Positions 12,410-24,411 of a stretch of 64,000 nt of DNA are shown here, piece by piece; the stretch's first letter is position 1, and each line of letters opens with the position of its first letter. Where the stretch lies: positions 37,054,001-37,118,000 of the forward strand of contig JBAIAC010000010.1 of the NCBI GenBank assembly GCA_037349315.1. Direction: 5' to 3'. This DNA comes from Chelydra serpentina. Taxonomy: Eukaryota; Chordata; Testudines; Chelydridae. The translations under genes were made by a program, and so were the position numbers. The notes beneath the pieces are model-generated. The model was not told where the DNA came from. It made no database searches and was given only the letters and a program-made list of their open reading frames with translations.

Positions 12410-13090
12410 ATTGCTCTCCCAGAAGAGTTAAACTCTTCTCTGTGAATTTGTACTAGGGAATAACTTCATACTCTTCTGAACAGTACTATAAGAGCTTGCA
12501 AGTTGTTAAAGTACTAATAATACTAATTTGCTCTTCATAGACGCTAGAGTGTATGCTGTGAGCAATGGAATAAAATAGGCAAACTGGGTCAAGCAAAGAT
12601 ATGAACCAGGGTTGGTGTGCAGGTGTCATGACAGTACAGTGCCAGTTGGCCAAAGCTGCAGCCCAAAAACGCCACTCCTCCTAAGGTGGGGGAAAACCTT
12701 CTCGACTGAAACAGTTAAAGTACCAGTGCCCAACTTGAGCAACCAACTGGTATCCGCTCTGGAGTGGTGATGGTGGCGGGGGGGAGAAATCCATCTAGTC
12801 CATATCTAGTCCTTCTTTTTCTTCAGGGAGAGCTGGCCAGTCTGTCCCACCCAGGTCAGTCTGTTGATGGACCCTTCCATCCTCCAGGAAAGCACCTTGA
12901 TCCACTTGCTGACTCTGGGCCCCTGGCCTTTGAATCAAACGCTCTCTAGTGATATGTGTTCCCCGGGATAGGGCAGCCACCTCCAAGGCTTGCCCTTCTC
13001 CCTTCCTGATTACTACTGCAGCTGGGTGGACCTTCCTCCAGGACTGACACTTCTGGTAGGTGTTTTAGGACAAGGCAGATGCAAGTTCTT
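12410..13090. other. Intergenic, no gene seen
   Basis: Unique-looking sequence between the CR1 and the first Chompy-like MITE. The open frames are short and overlap on both strands. No domain or repeat family was recognised. Confidence 0.55.
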
Positions 13091-13162
13091 GGGTAAAATC
13101 CTGGTCCCACTGAAATCAGTGGCAAAACTCCCATTGCCTTCAATGGGGTCAAGAATTTACCC
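13091..13162. mobile_element. Chompy-like palindromic MITE
   Basis: A 72-bp imperfect palindrome with ends GGGTAAA and TTTACCC and a core of CCCACTGAAATCAGTGG and CCCATTGCCTTCAATGGGG. This is the Chompy type of amniote MITE, whose core is CCATTGAAGTCAATGG. Non-coding. Confidence 0.55.
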
Positions 13163-13533
13163 TCCTGTCTCTAAGCCATTCCCTTCTCCTGCACTGGCCC
13201 AGTGTAGGGTCTGTGCACCCCATTGTAACTGGTTTCTAAATGCTGATTCTGTCCTTTATCTCATGCTGTGAAAGATTCTGCTCTGTCCACAGTGTACTGC
13301 ATGAACTACTTTACTTCAGAGTCTGTTGTCTCCAAGATACTTCACAAGCTATATTATCACACATGACCAATGAAATGCAGCCTCTCTGGACTGTAAACAG
13401 GCTTTGAAGGATTAGATTTTTTTATCTGTAAATGTTGATAAATGTAATTTTGACTCCCCACACACAAATCAACAGATGGAAATATTTATCAATTATCAGA
13501 GGGGTAGCCGTGTTAGTCTGGATCTGTAGAAGC

Positions 13534-13761
13534 GACAAAGGGTCCTGTGGCACCTTATAGACTAACAGGTATTGAAGCATAAGCTTTCGTCGGTGAATAC
13601 CCACTTCTTCGGATGCAAGCAGTGGACATGTCCAGAGGCAGATATAAATGTCTGCCTCTGGACATGTCCACTGCTTGCATCCGAAGAAGTGGGTATTCAC
13701 CCACGAAAGCTTATGCTTCAATACCTCTGTTAGTCTATAAGGTGCCACAGGACCCTTTGTC
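13534..13761. repeat. Near-perfect 109-bp inverted repeat
   Basis: Arm 1 (13534-13642) and arm 2 (13651-13761) are reverse complements except for one substitution and a 2-base indel, around an 8-base loop. The arms belong to a dispersed repeat whose head (GGGGTAGCCGTGTTAGTCTG) lies just upstream at 13501-13520 and which contains CATAAGCTTTCGT. The structure is two copies of one element in head-on orientation, or a foldback transposon. The near identity of the arms suggests a recent origin or conversion between arms. Transcription through it would give a long dsRNA hairpin. Confidence 0.93.
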
Positions 13762-14014
13762 ATTTCCATCAATAATTATCTAAATTTACAGACAGGCCAA
13801 GTTTAAAAAAAATTTATTAGAGTTTGAATTAAGAATATCTCCTTTGTATATTTTGACATGTAATGTTGCCAATTCACGTTTTAATAGTTTAAAGCTTTTA
13901 GATGTTGAGATTCCAAAAGTTGGTCATTAAATTGTCTTCCCCCTATTTCCCATAACTGAATATATATCAATAAAAAAATCTTTAATAATAAACATTAATA
14001 TTACCTGTATGCAG

Positions 14015-14270
14015 TGGTATTGTAGTTGTGTTGGTCCCAGGATAATAGCGAGAAAAGGTGGCTGAGGTAATATCTTTTATTGGGCCAACTTCTGCTGGTG
14101 AGAGAGACAAACTTTCAAGCCACACAGAGTTGGTTTTTTTTGTTTTTTTTTTTTTTTATTGGACCAACTGAAGAGCTCTGTGTAAGCCCGAAAACCTTCC
14201 TCTCTCTCTCTCCAACAGAAGTCGGTCCAGTTAAATGTTTTCTCATCCACCTTGTCTCATCAATACTATC
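14015..14270. mobile_element. Foldback repeat, GTGTTGGTCCC family
   Basis: The left part contains GTTGTGTTGGTCCCAGGATA and GAGGTAATATCTTTTATTGG, and the right part is a diverged reverse complement ending in CACCTTGTCTCATCAATA. A T-rich run at about 14134-14158 lies near the middle. Related copies are at 15355-15545, 21665-21755, 54856-55175 and 58143-58305. I do not assert a database name for this family. Confidence 0.7.
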
Positions 14271-15354
14271 TCTGAAAATTATCGAAAAATCAAATCAAAC
14301 TCTGCCAAGCCTGGGCGTAAGCTTAAAAAAAGATGAAAACGCTACACAGGAATGAGAGAAACAGACACTTTGGCCAAGGACAATTGAAAGCCCCTTTGCA
14401 GAAAATTTCATGCAGTTTTAGGGATTTTGTTTTTCCTCCAGTGGATAGAGGGCCACTTATACGTATCCACTCTTTTTTGCATTTTCATGCCTACATTTGC
14501 ATGCACAATGGATATTTTGAAATTGAAATATCTGTTTGCATATGCAGTTGTAGTAATGGTGCATGCAGCTGCACCTGCATTCTTGAGAGTGCCTCCCTGA
14601 AGCTTCTGGCTGTGTAAAGGGAGCATTTCACTACTTTGGTAGGGTGTAAATTCTTTCCACTGGAAGGAGGGCCTTCCGCTGGCAGGTGCGCAGAGGGAAA
14701 GGGATGGGAACCATATGCCTCCTGTGTATCTCACTTGCTTTCATTTTTGTGGTGTTGGGGAATGGGAGATAGCAGTTCCTGTACTGCCCTAAGCAAGGAC
14801 AGTCCCCACACTCAATTCTCATGTAAGAGAGCGGGAGTGGAGAGGCTCCTTGTTTCCTTTGCCTCGGCCCCCATTACCAACCATGTAGGGACCACGCAGA
14901 CTCTGACCCGAAGCCATAACTTCTTGATATGCATTTTTAAAAGTAAATATTCTCTTGGAAAATAAATATTCAATCTTTATTTTGTATTTGTTGGCTTCTT
15001 CTATAAAAGAACTGCAAGCCCTGGCACTTCTAAGTCAATTCTGTTCTGGGAAGAGGTGGTTCTTTCCCCACAACCTTTCAGTGTTTTGGAAAAATGAGAT
15101 ATCTCTGTTTAATGTTCTGACTAATATATGAAGAATTTAAATCCTTGGTTACAACAGCAGCCAGCAAAATAGTCAATTTCCTCTGTGTGATCTTTCCTTC
15201 CCCCTGCAATTCCCTGTGGTTAGTCATCTGATGGGTTACACAATGGACATGGACCTAAATCAACTCACATCTCCACCACAAAGTATTAAATATGGGTTCA
15301 ACTCAGCACACTCTACAAATACAAGTATCCCCAAATGGATTTCAATAGGCATAT

Positions 15355-15545
15355 GAACTGTTGTAGCTGTGTCAGTCCCAGGATATTAGAGACACGAGGT
15401 GGGTGAGGTAATCTCTTATTTTACCAATTTCTGTGGGTGAGACACACAAGCTTTCAAGCCACACAACAGAGCTTCCTTCAGGTCAGACCTGAAATTGGTC
15501 CAATAAAAGATATTTCCTTACCTACCTTGTCTCTTCAATAGGTAT
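15355..15545. mobile_element. Foldback repeat, GTGTTGGTCCC family
   Basis: A second foldback copy. The left arm has TGTGTCAGTCCCAGGATATT and GGTGGGTGAGGTAAT; the right arm, GGTCCAATAAAAGATATTTC then CCTACCTTGTCTCTTC, is its diverged reverse complement. Non-coding and older than the 13.5-kb inverted repeat. Confidence 0.7.
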
Positions 15546-15752
15546 AGTCACATTAGGAAGGATTACCTGTGTGAGGGTTGCAAGATTCTACCGAACAGTT
15601 AAACCAGAAAATCTGTCATTGCTGAAAATTGAAATAGCATGTATTCAGGTTTGGACTGCTATTGTGTGCCTACAATCATTTCTTTTGTTTTGCTGGGAAG
15701 ATTCTGGCTTTAGCTAAGACCTTAACTGAAAATCATTTGTGCTTGTGAACTA

Positions 15753-15853
15753 GGGTGACCAGATGTCCCGCTGTTTGGGTCTTTTTCTTATATAGGCTCC
15801 TATTACCTCCCCACCCCCTGTCCTGATTTTTCACATTTGCTGTCTGGTCACCC
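15753..15853. mobile_element. MITE flanked by TA, TIR GGGTGACCAGA
   Basis: A 101-bp element with inverted ends GGGTGACCAGA and TCTGGTCACCC, flanked on both sides by TA (15751-15752 and 15854-15855). The TA duplication fits the Tc1/mariner superfamily. The interior carries TTTTTCTTATATAGGCTCCT. A second copy in opposite orientation is at 48597-48710. Confidence 0.8.
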
Positions 15854-16624
15854 TATTGTGAACATTAAAGATGTCAACTGCCTCCTCAGTGCTCTTATTG
15901 CAACATTAGACAGCTGCTTTCCCTCTGCTTTTAGAAAAATATTGTCACAGCCTTGGTCAAGCTCCCTCTGTTGGACACGCACCAGGCTGCTGTGTTTAGA
16001 CTCATGCTGGGTCCATATACTTTTGCTCTTTTTTTTTTTTGTTTGGTTGCTGTTTTTGTGTTTTTTTAAAAAAAGAAGAAAAAAAAGCTCCCCTTCACCT
16101 CAGTTGGCTCCAGGCATTGTAGTTTGCTTTTCGGACACTCTTCTTGGGCACAGATTCTGCTCAGTGTCCCTTTTTGGAACTGGGACCCCTCGATCCCAAG
16201 ATAAGTACTGAGCCTCCTACAAGCTTAAACATACCCTTCCCTAGAGCCCCATCCTTGTGGGCACTCTTGTTTATAGTTTATCCCTTCAAGGACATGTGAT
16301 AACTGAAGTAAATAGACAAATACTTTGCAAATTGTTTTAGAAATCTATCACTTTTTACTTTATACAGCATGAGATGTATTGATCCATGCAAAATGAACAC
16401 TTGTACCCATTTCCCGCCTCCGTTTCCTCACCATTCTAGAATGTTCTTTGGGATTTGGTCAGAGCCCTCCAGAGTCCAGGATCCTTCTTCTACCCCTTCT
16501 CCTCTAGAACATGGAGTCTTCTCTCTCAGCCCTGCAGCCAAATGTCCTTCAGCCCAGGTAGTTCAGCATTCAGAAAGTTTCCTTCTCCCCCAGGAAGAGA
16601 TTCTGAATTAAATATTGAAGTCTT

Positions 16625-17290
16625 CATATCATTCACAGATTTAAAGGCTAGAAGGGACTATGAGAGCCATAGACTATCACCCATTAATTCCTGCATCTAG
16701 CCCACAACTTCTGACTCAACTAGTTTTGAGCTGTATCGCTTCAGTTTCCAGCCATTGGATTTTGTTATGTCTTTGCTAGAGTAAAGAGCACAGTACTATC
16801 AGAAATTTTCTTCCTTTGTAGATATTTACATCTCTTAGACCTTTTACTGGCAAAATAGATTGAGCTTCCTTAGCCTCTCATCATAGTTTCTTTAATCTCT
16901 TAGTATAAAGTTTTATGGAACTTGAATAATTCTTGTAGCTCTTTTCTGAACTTTTTCCAATTTTTCAACATCCTTTTTAAAGTATGGACACAGTGCTCCT
17001 GTAATGGCTTTACGCACATTAGTAACATCACCTCCCTGCTTCTACTTTATTTTCCTGTGTTGCTACATCCAAAGATTGTATTGGCTCTTTTTGCTGTCAC
17101 CTTACCCAGGGAGCTCATGTTTAGTTGGTTATCTGTCACAATCCCTAAGTCCCTTTCTGAGTCGCTGCTTTCCAGGATGCAGTCCCTATCTTCCTACGTT
17201 CTTTTTCCTTTAGATGTATGACCTCACGTTTAACTATATTAAAATGTATGATCAGATGAGCCCAGTTTACCAGTCCTGAAGTTAGAGACG
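16625..17290 (-). mobile_element. Old CR1 LINE fragment, antisense
   Basis: Reversed CR1 3' tail (CACAGATTTAAAGGCTAGAA, AGAGCCATAGACTATCACCC) followed by diverged terminal ORF2 sequence up to about 17290. No frame is open for more than about 100 codons and those that are open are on the wrong strand. An ancient, inactive copy. Confidence 0.7.
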
Positions 17291-17464
17291 TTATTTATGT
17301 CAATCAATGTCAATAGGTGGTCACTTTTTTATTTAATCTTAGGCATTTCAACTTGTTTGACTGCTTTCTTCTTTTGCCTTATTTTTACTATTTTAATCGT
17401 CATGCTTAGCATTTTAATCTTCCAAGTGCTAATGAAACCTCTCCGCAGTTCCAGCTCTCTGAGG

Positions 17465-17590
17465 CCAGTAACTAATATCATCCCCATTTTACAAATGGGG
17501 AAATTGAAGTAGGAAGGATAAGTGAGTTCCCCAGCTTCACAGAAGGGCTCAGTGTCAGATCCAGAATCTGTAATGGATGCAGATTACTAG
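17465..17590 (-). mobile_element. MIR-like CORE-SINE relic
   Basis: Contains the reversed MIR core signature: ATCATCCCCATTTTACAAAT, GGGGAAATTGAAGTAGGAAG, then a CAGCTTCACAGAAGGGCTCA region. These match the conserved part of the mammalian-wide/amniote CORE-SINE in antisense orientation. It is an ancient insertion and is not mobile. Confidence 0.65.
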
Positions 17591-17769
17591 ATACCCCAAG
17601 CCATTCACTCATTTTCTTTCTCTTATCTGTTGTTTAAAGACTCTATTTTCCTTCTTGCATTGGTAGGTTTGCCTGCTTTCTCCTTAGATTATCTTGTTCT
17701 TCAGTTTCTAACGCTTCAGAACCCGGTATCACTTTTAGTGTTTCTCTTCTACTCTACCAAGAGAACTTT

Positions 17770-18165
17770 CTCTCGCAGAGGTGGGTGAACAGTTTGGCTT
17801 TATAATTGGAAAGGCTTTTTTCCTCATATCTAACCTAAATTTCCCTTGCTACAGATTAATCCCATTACTACTTGTCCTATCACCAGTGAACATGGAGAAC
17901 AAATGATCCCCATCTTTTATATAACAGCCCTTAACATATTTAAGACTATAATCAGGCCTCTCCTCAGCCTTCTTTTCTCAAGACTAAACATGCCCAGTTT
18001 TTTTTAACCTTTCCTCATAGGTCAGGTTTTCTAAACCTTTTCTCGGGTTTTCTAAACCTTTTATCATGTTTCCTACTCTCATCTGGACTCTCTCCAATTT
18101 GCCCATATCTTTCTCAAAAGTGTGGCACCCTGAATTGGACACAGTATTCCAGCTGAGGCCTCACA
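17770..18165 (-). mobile_element. Old CR1 LINE fragment, antisense
   Basis: The minus strand carries diverged CR1 ORF2 C-terminal sequence. The + strand shows the reversed family landmarks CTAACCTAAATTTCCCTTGC, CTTTCCTCATAGGTCAGG and ATTCCAGCTGAGGCCTCACA. A short tandem duplication (TTTTCTAAACCTTTT, about 18027-18064) interrupts it. Decayed and non-coding. Confidence 0.7.
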
Positions 18166-19361
18166 GCAGGACAGTTATTTCCTCTTACATATGACACTCC
18201 TGTTAATATGAAGTTTTCGTTAACCTTAGGTGTTACATCGGCCCCTAAATCCAGCCCTGGCAGCTGCAGGTGACCCCCTGGGATGCTAAGCTTGGGGGGT
18301 TCCGGGCTCAGGGTGCTGTTTTTGTTAACGACAAAAGGGAAAATAGAATGTTTGAAGTAAAATGTTTCAGGTATTCCGTATGTGGATTCATTTTTCACTA
18401 ACCTCCTAGAATGTTCTGGACCTTTTGTAAAATCTCACGGAACCTTCCAGACTTTGAGAACTACATTTTCCTCAAACCTCCTAGAATGTTGTCAGCGTTG
18501 CCCTTGCCAGTCAGTCAGTCAGAAATAAGAATGAACTGAAATGAAGTGAGAGCTCAGCTGCAATATTGAGCCTTATTTTATTGTTTAATTGCGAAAGTAT
18601 ACTTGTGTTTTAAGACTTGAAGGTGAGAAAAGCTACTTTTTGAACTAAAGGACTAGGGCTAACATTTGAAGGTTGTCACCTACTGTATGTAACACTGTTT
18701 ATTGTTGGTCCACCCAGTGTTGATGCACAGTTCAATTTCTTGATGTTAGTACATTTCAGTTCTTAGAATTAAAAAGTTTCTATAAGTTTAGAGGAAACAA
18801 CTGTTTGTTTGAATATATACGGCATGAATAAATACATTTGCTAGGATCTGTAAATCTATCTTATATGAAAAGGATAAATCACGCATGCAAATTGTGCATC
18901 AAAGTGGTGAAATGGGCTACAAATGCAATACAAAATAAGGCATTCAAAAGTTTAATAAATGGGGGGTGGGGGGATGCTATTTGGTCTAGGGCTGGCCCTG
19001 GCAGCTGCCATACGTAAACTAAATTTGGCAAATATTTAGGGCTCTGTGGAATACTTCCTGGAATATTTTAATTTAGTTTTAACAGTTACTATGAAAGTTT
19101 GAAAAATAAGTAAAACTCTTCCATCTCTGGTGCTAGCTGTTTTGCATGCTAATGGGCACATTCTGGCTGCTCTTGTATGTTACAGAATGGGGAGAGGTTG
19201 CACTGATGTCTTTCCTCTTTTGCTCGATTACAGAGAGGGCAGCTAGAACTCTGGTGCTGGAGTATCCTGACTAAAAGGTACAGGGGAGTCATAATGCTGT
19301 TTGGAGCCGTAGTATACCTCAAGGAGAGGTGGCTGGATGTACTTAAGTGAGGTCATGGGAG
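18166..19361. other. Intergenic, no gene seen
   Basis: Mostly unique AT-rich sequence. A short run of G lies at 18960-18973. No repeat family, exon or RNA gene was recognised. Confidence 0.5.
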
Positions 19362-19738
19362 TGACAGGGTGGTCTGCTCCTTTAAGGGTCAGGGGGCCTG
19401 TAGCCAGCCAGTCCTGTTTGAATATTAGACCCAGCTGGGAAGAGGTCAGGCGATCCTTATAACTCACTGAGACACAACACCTCAGTTGGAGGGGAACTGC
19501 AGGTGCGCGTTTGACCCCATAATTGGCCTTGGAGTAGAGACCGAGGTGGGGGTCTGGGCAGCCAGCCTGTCTCTGTGCCCTGTAGCCTGTGTTGGTGAGG
19601 ATAATGGATTTGTTTTGTGTTACTTCAGAGTTTTTTGTTTCAATTAATAAACCTTGCACTAAGGGGAGAGCCTGAAAGAGATATGGGTGTGGTGTTTAAT
19701 CCTTCCTGGGCTGGGGAAGCAGGCCCACAGCCCTATCA
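19362..19738 (+). mobile_element. LTR-like candidate
   Basis: A 377-bp block begins TGACAGGG and ends CCCTATCA (a TG...CA pair, 7/8 inverted). It has CTTTAAGGG near its start and AATAAA at about 19645-19650 near its end, the order expected for a promoter and polyadenylation site in an LTR. I could not find matching 5-bp flanks (GGGAG on the left, CCCTA on the right), so the borders or the call may be wrong. No viral reading frame is present. Confidence 0.35.
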
Positions 19739-19914
19739 CCCTACTCATTTTCTGCATTCAGCCCTATCTTGGACTCTGATGTATCCTTTTAATAAGTGTA
19801 GCACTTGCCTATGCTTCCACAGCAACACTGGATGCATTTCATTTGCCTCTCTCCTCCTCAGGCAGAATGCCTCCAACTGCTGCCACTGGTCTGATGGCCC
19901 TCCATGCACATATC

Positions 19915-20307
19915 CAGGGCCGGCTCCAGGCACTAGCCTACCAAGAACGTGCTTGGGGCGGCACCTTCAGGCAGGGTGGTGCTCAGGTTTTGTTGTTGTT
20001 TTTAAAAAAATAATAATAAAAAACCACACTTCCGAGGCTGGCGGGGCAGCAGGGAAGCCGCCCTTCCCGCCGGCTCCCCGGCCGGGGCAGCAGGGCCGTG
20101 GGTATGCTGCGCTCCCCGCTGGTGCTTTGGGTGGGAGAGCTGGTCGTTGGGCGGGGAGGGGCGGTTGTTTCGGCGGTGCGGCGGTGCTGAGGGGGGGATT
20201 GTTTTGGTGGGCGTTGGGGGGTGGTTGTTTTTTGTTTCGGCGGGGCAGCGCTTGGGTTTGTTTTGTTTTTTTTGCTTGGGGCGGCAAAATAGTTAGAGCC
20301 GGCCCTG
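19915..20307. mobile_element. GC-rich hAT-type MITE
   Basis: A 393-bp element with inverted ends CAGGGCCGGCTC and GAGCCGGCCCTG. It is flanked by the near-identical 8-bp duplications CACATATC (19907-19914) and CACATACC (20308-20315). An 8-bp duplication is the hAT signature. The interior is a very G-rich tract with GGCGGTGCGGCGGTGC-type repeats. The 245-codon frame crossing it (19617-20354) is an artefact of the high GC content. Confidence 0.85.
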
Positions 20308-20399
20308 CACATACCACAGCTTGCACTGCAGTAGCTGTTACAGCCATAATCTAGCTATAATATACACTTATTAACATGAATAGTTAAAGAAAAATAAAA

Positions 20400-21560
20400 A
20401 ATAGAAGCACATTGATTGATTTAACCAAATAACTACTGCTCTAGCAGCGATGTGTCGACTCTAGATTATTCAGGTAAACTTTTTTCAAAATACTGTATTA
20501 CACCTTTCTTGACCCTTTTAACTTTACACACTTAGCTAATTTTGTTGGGGAAGACTATGTCAAGCCAGATTTTGATGCTTGTGCACCACTTTGGTGATGC
20601 AAAGGGGATAAAGAACCATCTTAAAAAGCCTGCTGGATATTTGTTGCATAGAGGAGTCCCTGGGTGGAGTAAAGCCACCATAGCTAGCTCTATAATACTT
20701 ACTCCTGGCCCTCACCAACATAAAGGAGCTGCCGAGGATATCCCAAGAAAAGGAAGGGATGTGGCTGGACATTGCTCTACTTTCCAACAATGCTGGGCCA
20801 GCAGGAAGTCTCCTCGAGGCTGTTACTACCAGCATAAATTAAGACTATTTCAATTTACACCAGAACCAAACTAGCTCCCAGCTGCCTTGGGAATAGGAAG
20901 TAAGAAATTTGCCAGAAAATTGTTTAAGCTATTTAATATTAAAGAGAGTCTCCTACAGTTTGGAACAACTTACCAAAAAATTCTGCCTCGATGGGAGAAT
21001 GGAAAAGGGTGTGGCATTGATTTATAATAGAGCTTGTTAAAACTAAACATGGAAAAATAATAATGTGGCAATGAAGTATGTTGTATGTAATCAACTTTAT
21101 ATATTACATTCCCATTAGCTGCTACCTTTGTTCCGAAGAGGGAAAACAGGCACTAACTAGCTCTTAGAGGAAAAATATTTGGCTTCTTTAAGTTTGTGGA
21201 GAAAAGACTCCATCTAAAAGCAGAAACAGCAATGTACTTGAGATACAGGATCCCATAAATTTCATTTGTTAATCTGTTTTGTTTTTAATTTGCTCTGCTG
21301 TTTCATCTTTTAGTCTCTGATGATGGTTTATAGTCTGTTTGGTTTCCCATCCCCGCCCCAAAGGTAAGTGAAAATAGACTCCCACCACCAATCTTACATT
21401 GGAAAAGTCATACAATTTGATTTATCCCTGTGACGAGAAATGTTTCCACTTTCAAAATATGAAAAGACTTCAAAGAATGGCTAATACGAAAGATTTTTTT
21501 TAAGGGTTTTAATTGCTCGTATTGACATGGTTTTTGACAAAAACCATCTGGCACTTCTAT
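20400..21560. other. Intergenic, no gene seen
   Basis: Unique-looking sequence. The two overlapping open frames of about 90-110 codons near 20542-20874 lie on opposite strands and match nothing known to me. Confidence 0.55.
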
Positions 21561-21561
21561 A

Positions 21562-21622
21562 GGGCCTGATCCAAAGCCCGTTTAAGTCAGTTGTACGAGT
21601 AATTGGATTTTGGATCAGGTCC
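21562..21622. mobile_element. Chompy MITE
   Basis: Inverted ends GGGCCTGATCCAAA and TTTGGATCAGGTCC bound a 61-bp element whose middle has the GTTTAAGTCAG core. The end sequence GGGCCTGATCC is diagnostic for Chompy-type MITEs of amniotes. Confidence 0.75.
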
Positions 21623-21664
21623 ATAGTGCTTTCTATCCAATGATCTTGAAGTGCTTTACTAACA

Positions 21665-21755
21665 TTAGACAAGGTGGTGAGGTAAAGTCTTTTACTGGAC
21701 CAATTTCTGATGGTCAGAGAGACAAGCTTTTGAGCTACACAGAACTCTTCTTAAT
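21665..21755 (+). mobile_element. Fragment of the GTGTTGGTCCC repeat family
   Basis: Contains GACAAGGTGGTGAGGTAAAG, TTTTACTGGACCAATTTCTG and GAGACAAGCTTTTGAGCTAC, matching the central part of the copies at 14 kb and 54.9 kb. Both ends are missing. Confidence 0.7.
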
Positions 21756-21849
21756 ATTACCAACATTAACTCATTGAGCCTCAAAATACTACTGGGTAGT
21801 CGGCAAACAATGTTGTACTTAATTTACAGACCCTAATTTACCTAATTAT

Positions 21850-22345
21850 TCTATTTTGTTTGTTTGAATTAGTTTGTATCTGAGTTTAGATAGCTGTAAA
21901 ATCATGACTGATGTGGAGAAAGTAAATAAGGAAGTGTTGTTTACTCCTCATAACACAAGAACTAGTGGTCACCAAATGAAATTAACAGGCAGCAGGTTTA
22001 AAACAAACAAAGGGAAGTATTTCTTCACACAATGCACAGTCAACCTGTGGAACTCTTTGCCAGAGGATGTTGTGAAGGCCAAGACTATAACAGGATTCAA
22101 AAAAGAACTAGATAAATTAATGGAGGATAGGTCCATCAATGGCTATTAGCCAGCATGGGCAGGGATGGTGTCCCTAGCCTCTGTTTGCCAGAAGCTGGGA
22201 ATGGGTGACAGGGGATGGATCACTTGATGATTACCTGTTCTGTTCATTTCCTCTGGGGCACATGGCATTAGCCACAGTGGGAAGACAGAATACTGGGTTA
22301 TATGGACCTTTTGGTCTGACCCAGTATGGCCATTCTTATGAGTTT
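21850..22345 (+). mobile_element. CR1 (L3-like) LINE 3' end, sense
   Basis: The frame at 21874-22149 encodes the last 91 residues of a CR1-clade ORF2 protein, with [17 protein letters not shown] and a MEDRSINGY end. The 3' UTR follows, with GCCAGAAGCTGGGAATGGGT, TCTGACCCAGTATGGCCATT and a final TTCTTATG. It is the same subfamily as the sense copy at 37340-39245 and the antisense copy at 30900-32852. Truncated and inactive. Confidence 0.9.
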
Positions 22346-24411
22346 GGGCATTTTGTCTGAGGCTCCAGATGCTGCAGCAGTGTTGGCTGAGTGTATTGAA
22401 ATGATCTAAGAGGGCCCAGTTCTTGGGTTCATTGGAGTTCTGACAAGCATTGTGACTGTTTTCATTTGTTCTGGCTTGACTGGGGAGTCAAACAGAGGTG
22501 TAGATAGTGATTTCATGTTTTCTACAGCCATGTGATTGTACATGGAGCTTTGTATAGAGATTCTAAGAGCCCAGTCCTGTTCCCACTAAAGTCGGTGTCT
22601 AAACTCACACTGACTTCAAGATCTGACCCCTAAACATCTGAAAAAGATTCCCACATTTCACTGGTCGAAAAAGATTTGGAAACCCTATATATACTCACGG
22701 TGTTGTGTAGGATTACCTGTATTCTTTTATGTCTCTTTATAGTAATATCCTTTCCCCTGTTCTGGGGTTTTAAGAATTTCAGACATTTTCACGTCTCAAT
22801 CTTGCTTTATGGAAACAATATTAAGCCATTACGGTCTAATATAGTTTTGCAGGTTTATTTTTTTAATTGTTGCTTTGCATTCTTGTGTTCCAAACACTAA
22901 TATAATGGGCCTGTGAGAACCTTTAATGTGTTTTTGGCAGCCCATTGAGACCGAAAGATAGTTATTTCTTCTACCAGTTCTCTGTCATTCTTTGTGTCAC
23001 TAAAGCTGATGCAAGATGTTAGTGACTCCCACAGTGTTCACATAGCTGTAGTTTTAAGCATCTGTCAATGTTTCTTTGATAGACATGCTTAAAGGGGGTC
23101 CAAATGATTCAGCCTTGGAACAAATGACTTTACCAAATTTGGTGGAATCTCCTCCACTCCTTCTGTCTATTCTACCTTTCCTTGCTCTCTCCCCACCCAA
23201 TATCTCTTCGGCTGTTTTTAAGATCTGTTGGGCCATGAGTGCCTAATCCTAAAAGGTGCTGAGCGCCTGCAATTTCTGTTTAAGTTAATGTCTGTTAATG
23301 CCTGTGAATCAGCACCTCTTAGAAACAGGATCTAAACATTAATCATTTCACCTTTTTTCTTTACATGACTTGCTGTCCAGGCACCTGATCTTGAATCATT
23401 GAAGTCAATGGGAGTTTTAACATTGATGTCAATGGGAGCAGGAAGGGCTCTCTACTTTATTTCTGTTTTAAATTATTTTGATTTGATTGATATTTAGGTA
23501 ATTCACTTTCAATAATTTTTTTCACTCATTCCCCATTACCTTTTATTTTGTTGTTACTGCTTTTTTTTAAATCTTCCTCTTTCTAGAATTGTTCTGCTGG
23601 TTTGTATCCCACACATCAGCAATTCACAATATATGGAGTTATTCTGGAAGCTCTGTTGATGCTAGTGGAATGTTTTTGCTAAACATAAGGGCCGGTCATG
23701 GTTGGATTGATGGACAGTTAATTTGAGTCTAAAGACAAGGCATTGCTAATTTGCTAAATGTACATGGTTGATTGGTTTTCATAAAATTAATATAGCATTT
23801 CATCTGACTGTCAGACAGCTATCTAAATTCCGATACAAACTATTTCCAACAAAGTGGAATAATTCAATTTTAAAATTTATTTTCTATCAACAGAAAATTA
23901 AAGGCCAGATGAAATTATATGGGTGACTAAAACTTGGTCGACACTAAAAAGTTAGGTCTACCAGCGATGTTACTCAGGGGTGTGAAAAATCCACATCCCT
24001 GAACTACATTGGTAAATTTACCTAATCCCTGGTGTAGACAGCACTACCGCCTATTAGGGAGGTGGATTACCTATGCTGAGGGGAGAACCCCTCCCCTCAG
24101 CATCGAAGGGTCTACACTGAAGATCTACAGTAGCGCAGCTGCAGCATTTCAAGTGTAGACAAGCCCTAAGACTTTGCCATATTTGACCTTTTGTTTTTTT
24201 CTTTTCTGTTTAATTCTGCACTTATGTGGGTGTAACACTTCTCCAAGATAAGTTTAGACTTTGCAGCCTCTGAGACATTCCTAACCATAGAGGGATGAAA
24301 GTTGATCTACCAGTACTGTATGAAATGTACCTCTATTCAGATTGCAATTTGTGGAGTAATTAAAGCATCCAGGTTCACTTGACAGGGTTGGGATAGGGAC
24401 TTTTATTAGAA
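22346..24411. other. Intergenic with MITE remnants
   Basis: Mostly unique AT-rich DNA. A Chompy core lies at about 23391-23450 (two copies of GTCAATGGGAG). A MITE with GTCTACACT-type ends lies at about 23930-24168; it ends AAGTGTAGACAAGCCCTA and has a GGGGAGAACCCCTCCCC hairpin inside. No gene was seen. Confidence 0.6.

Noticed and set aside
19617..20354. 245-codon open frame
   Set aside because: It crosses an LTR-like block and the G-rich interior of a hAT MITE; the protein is low in complexity and has no domain.
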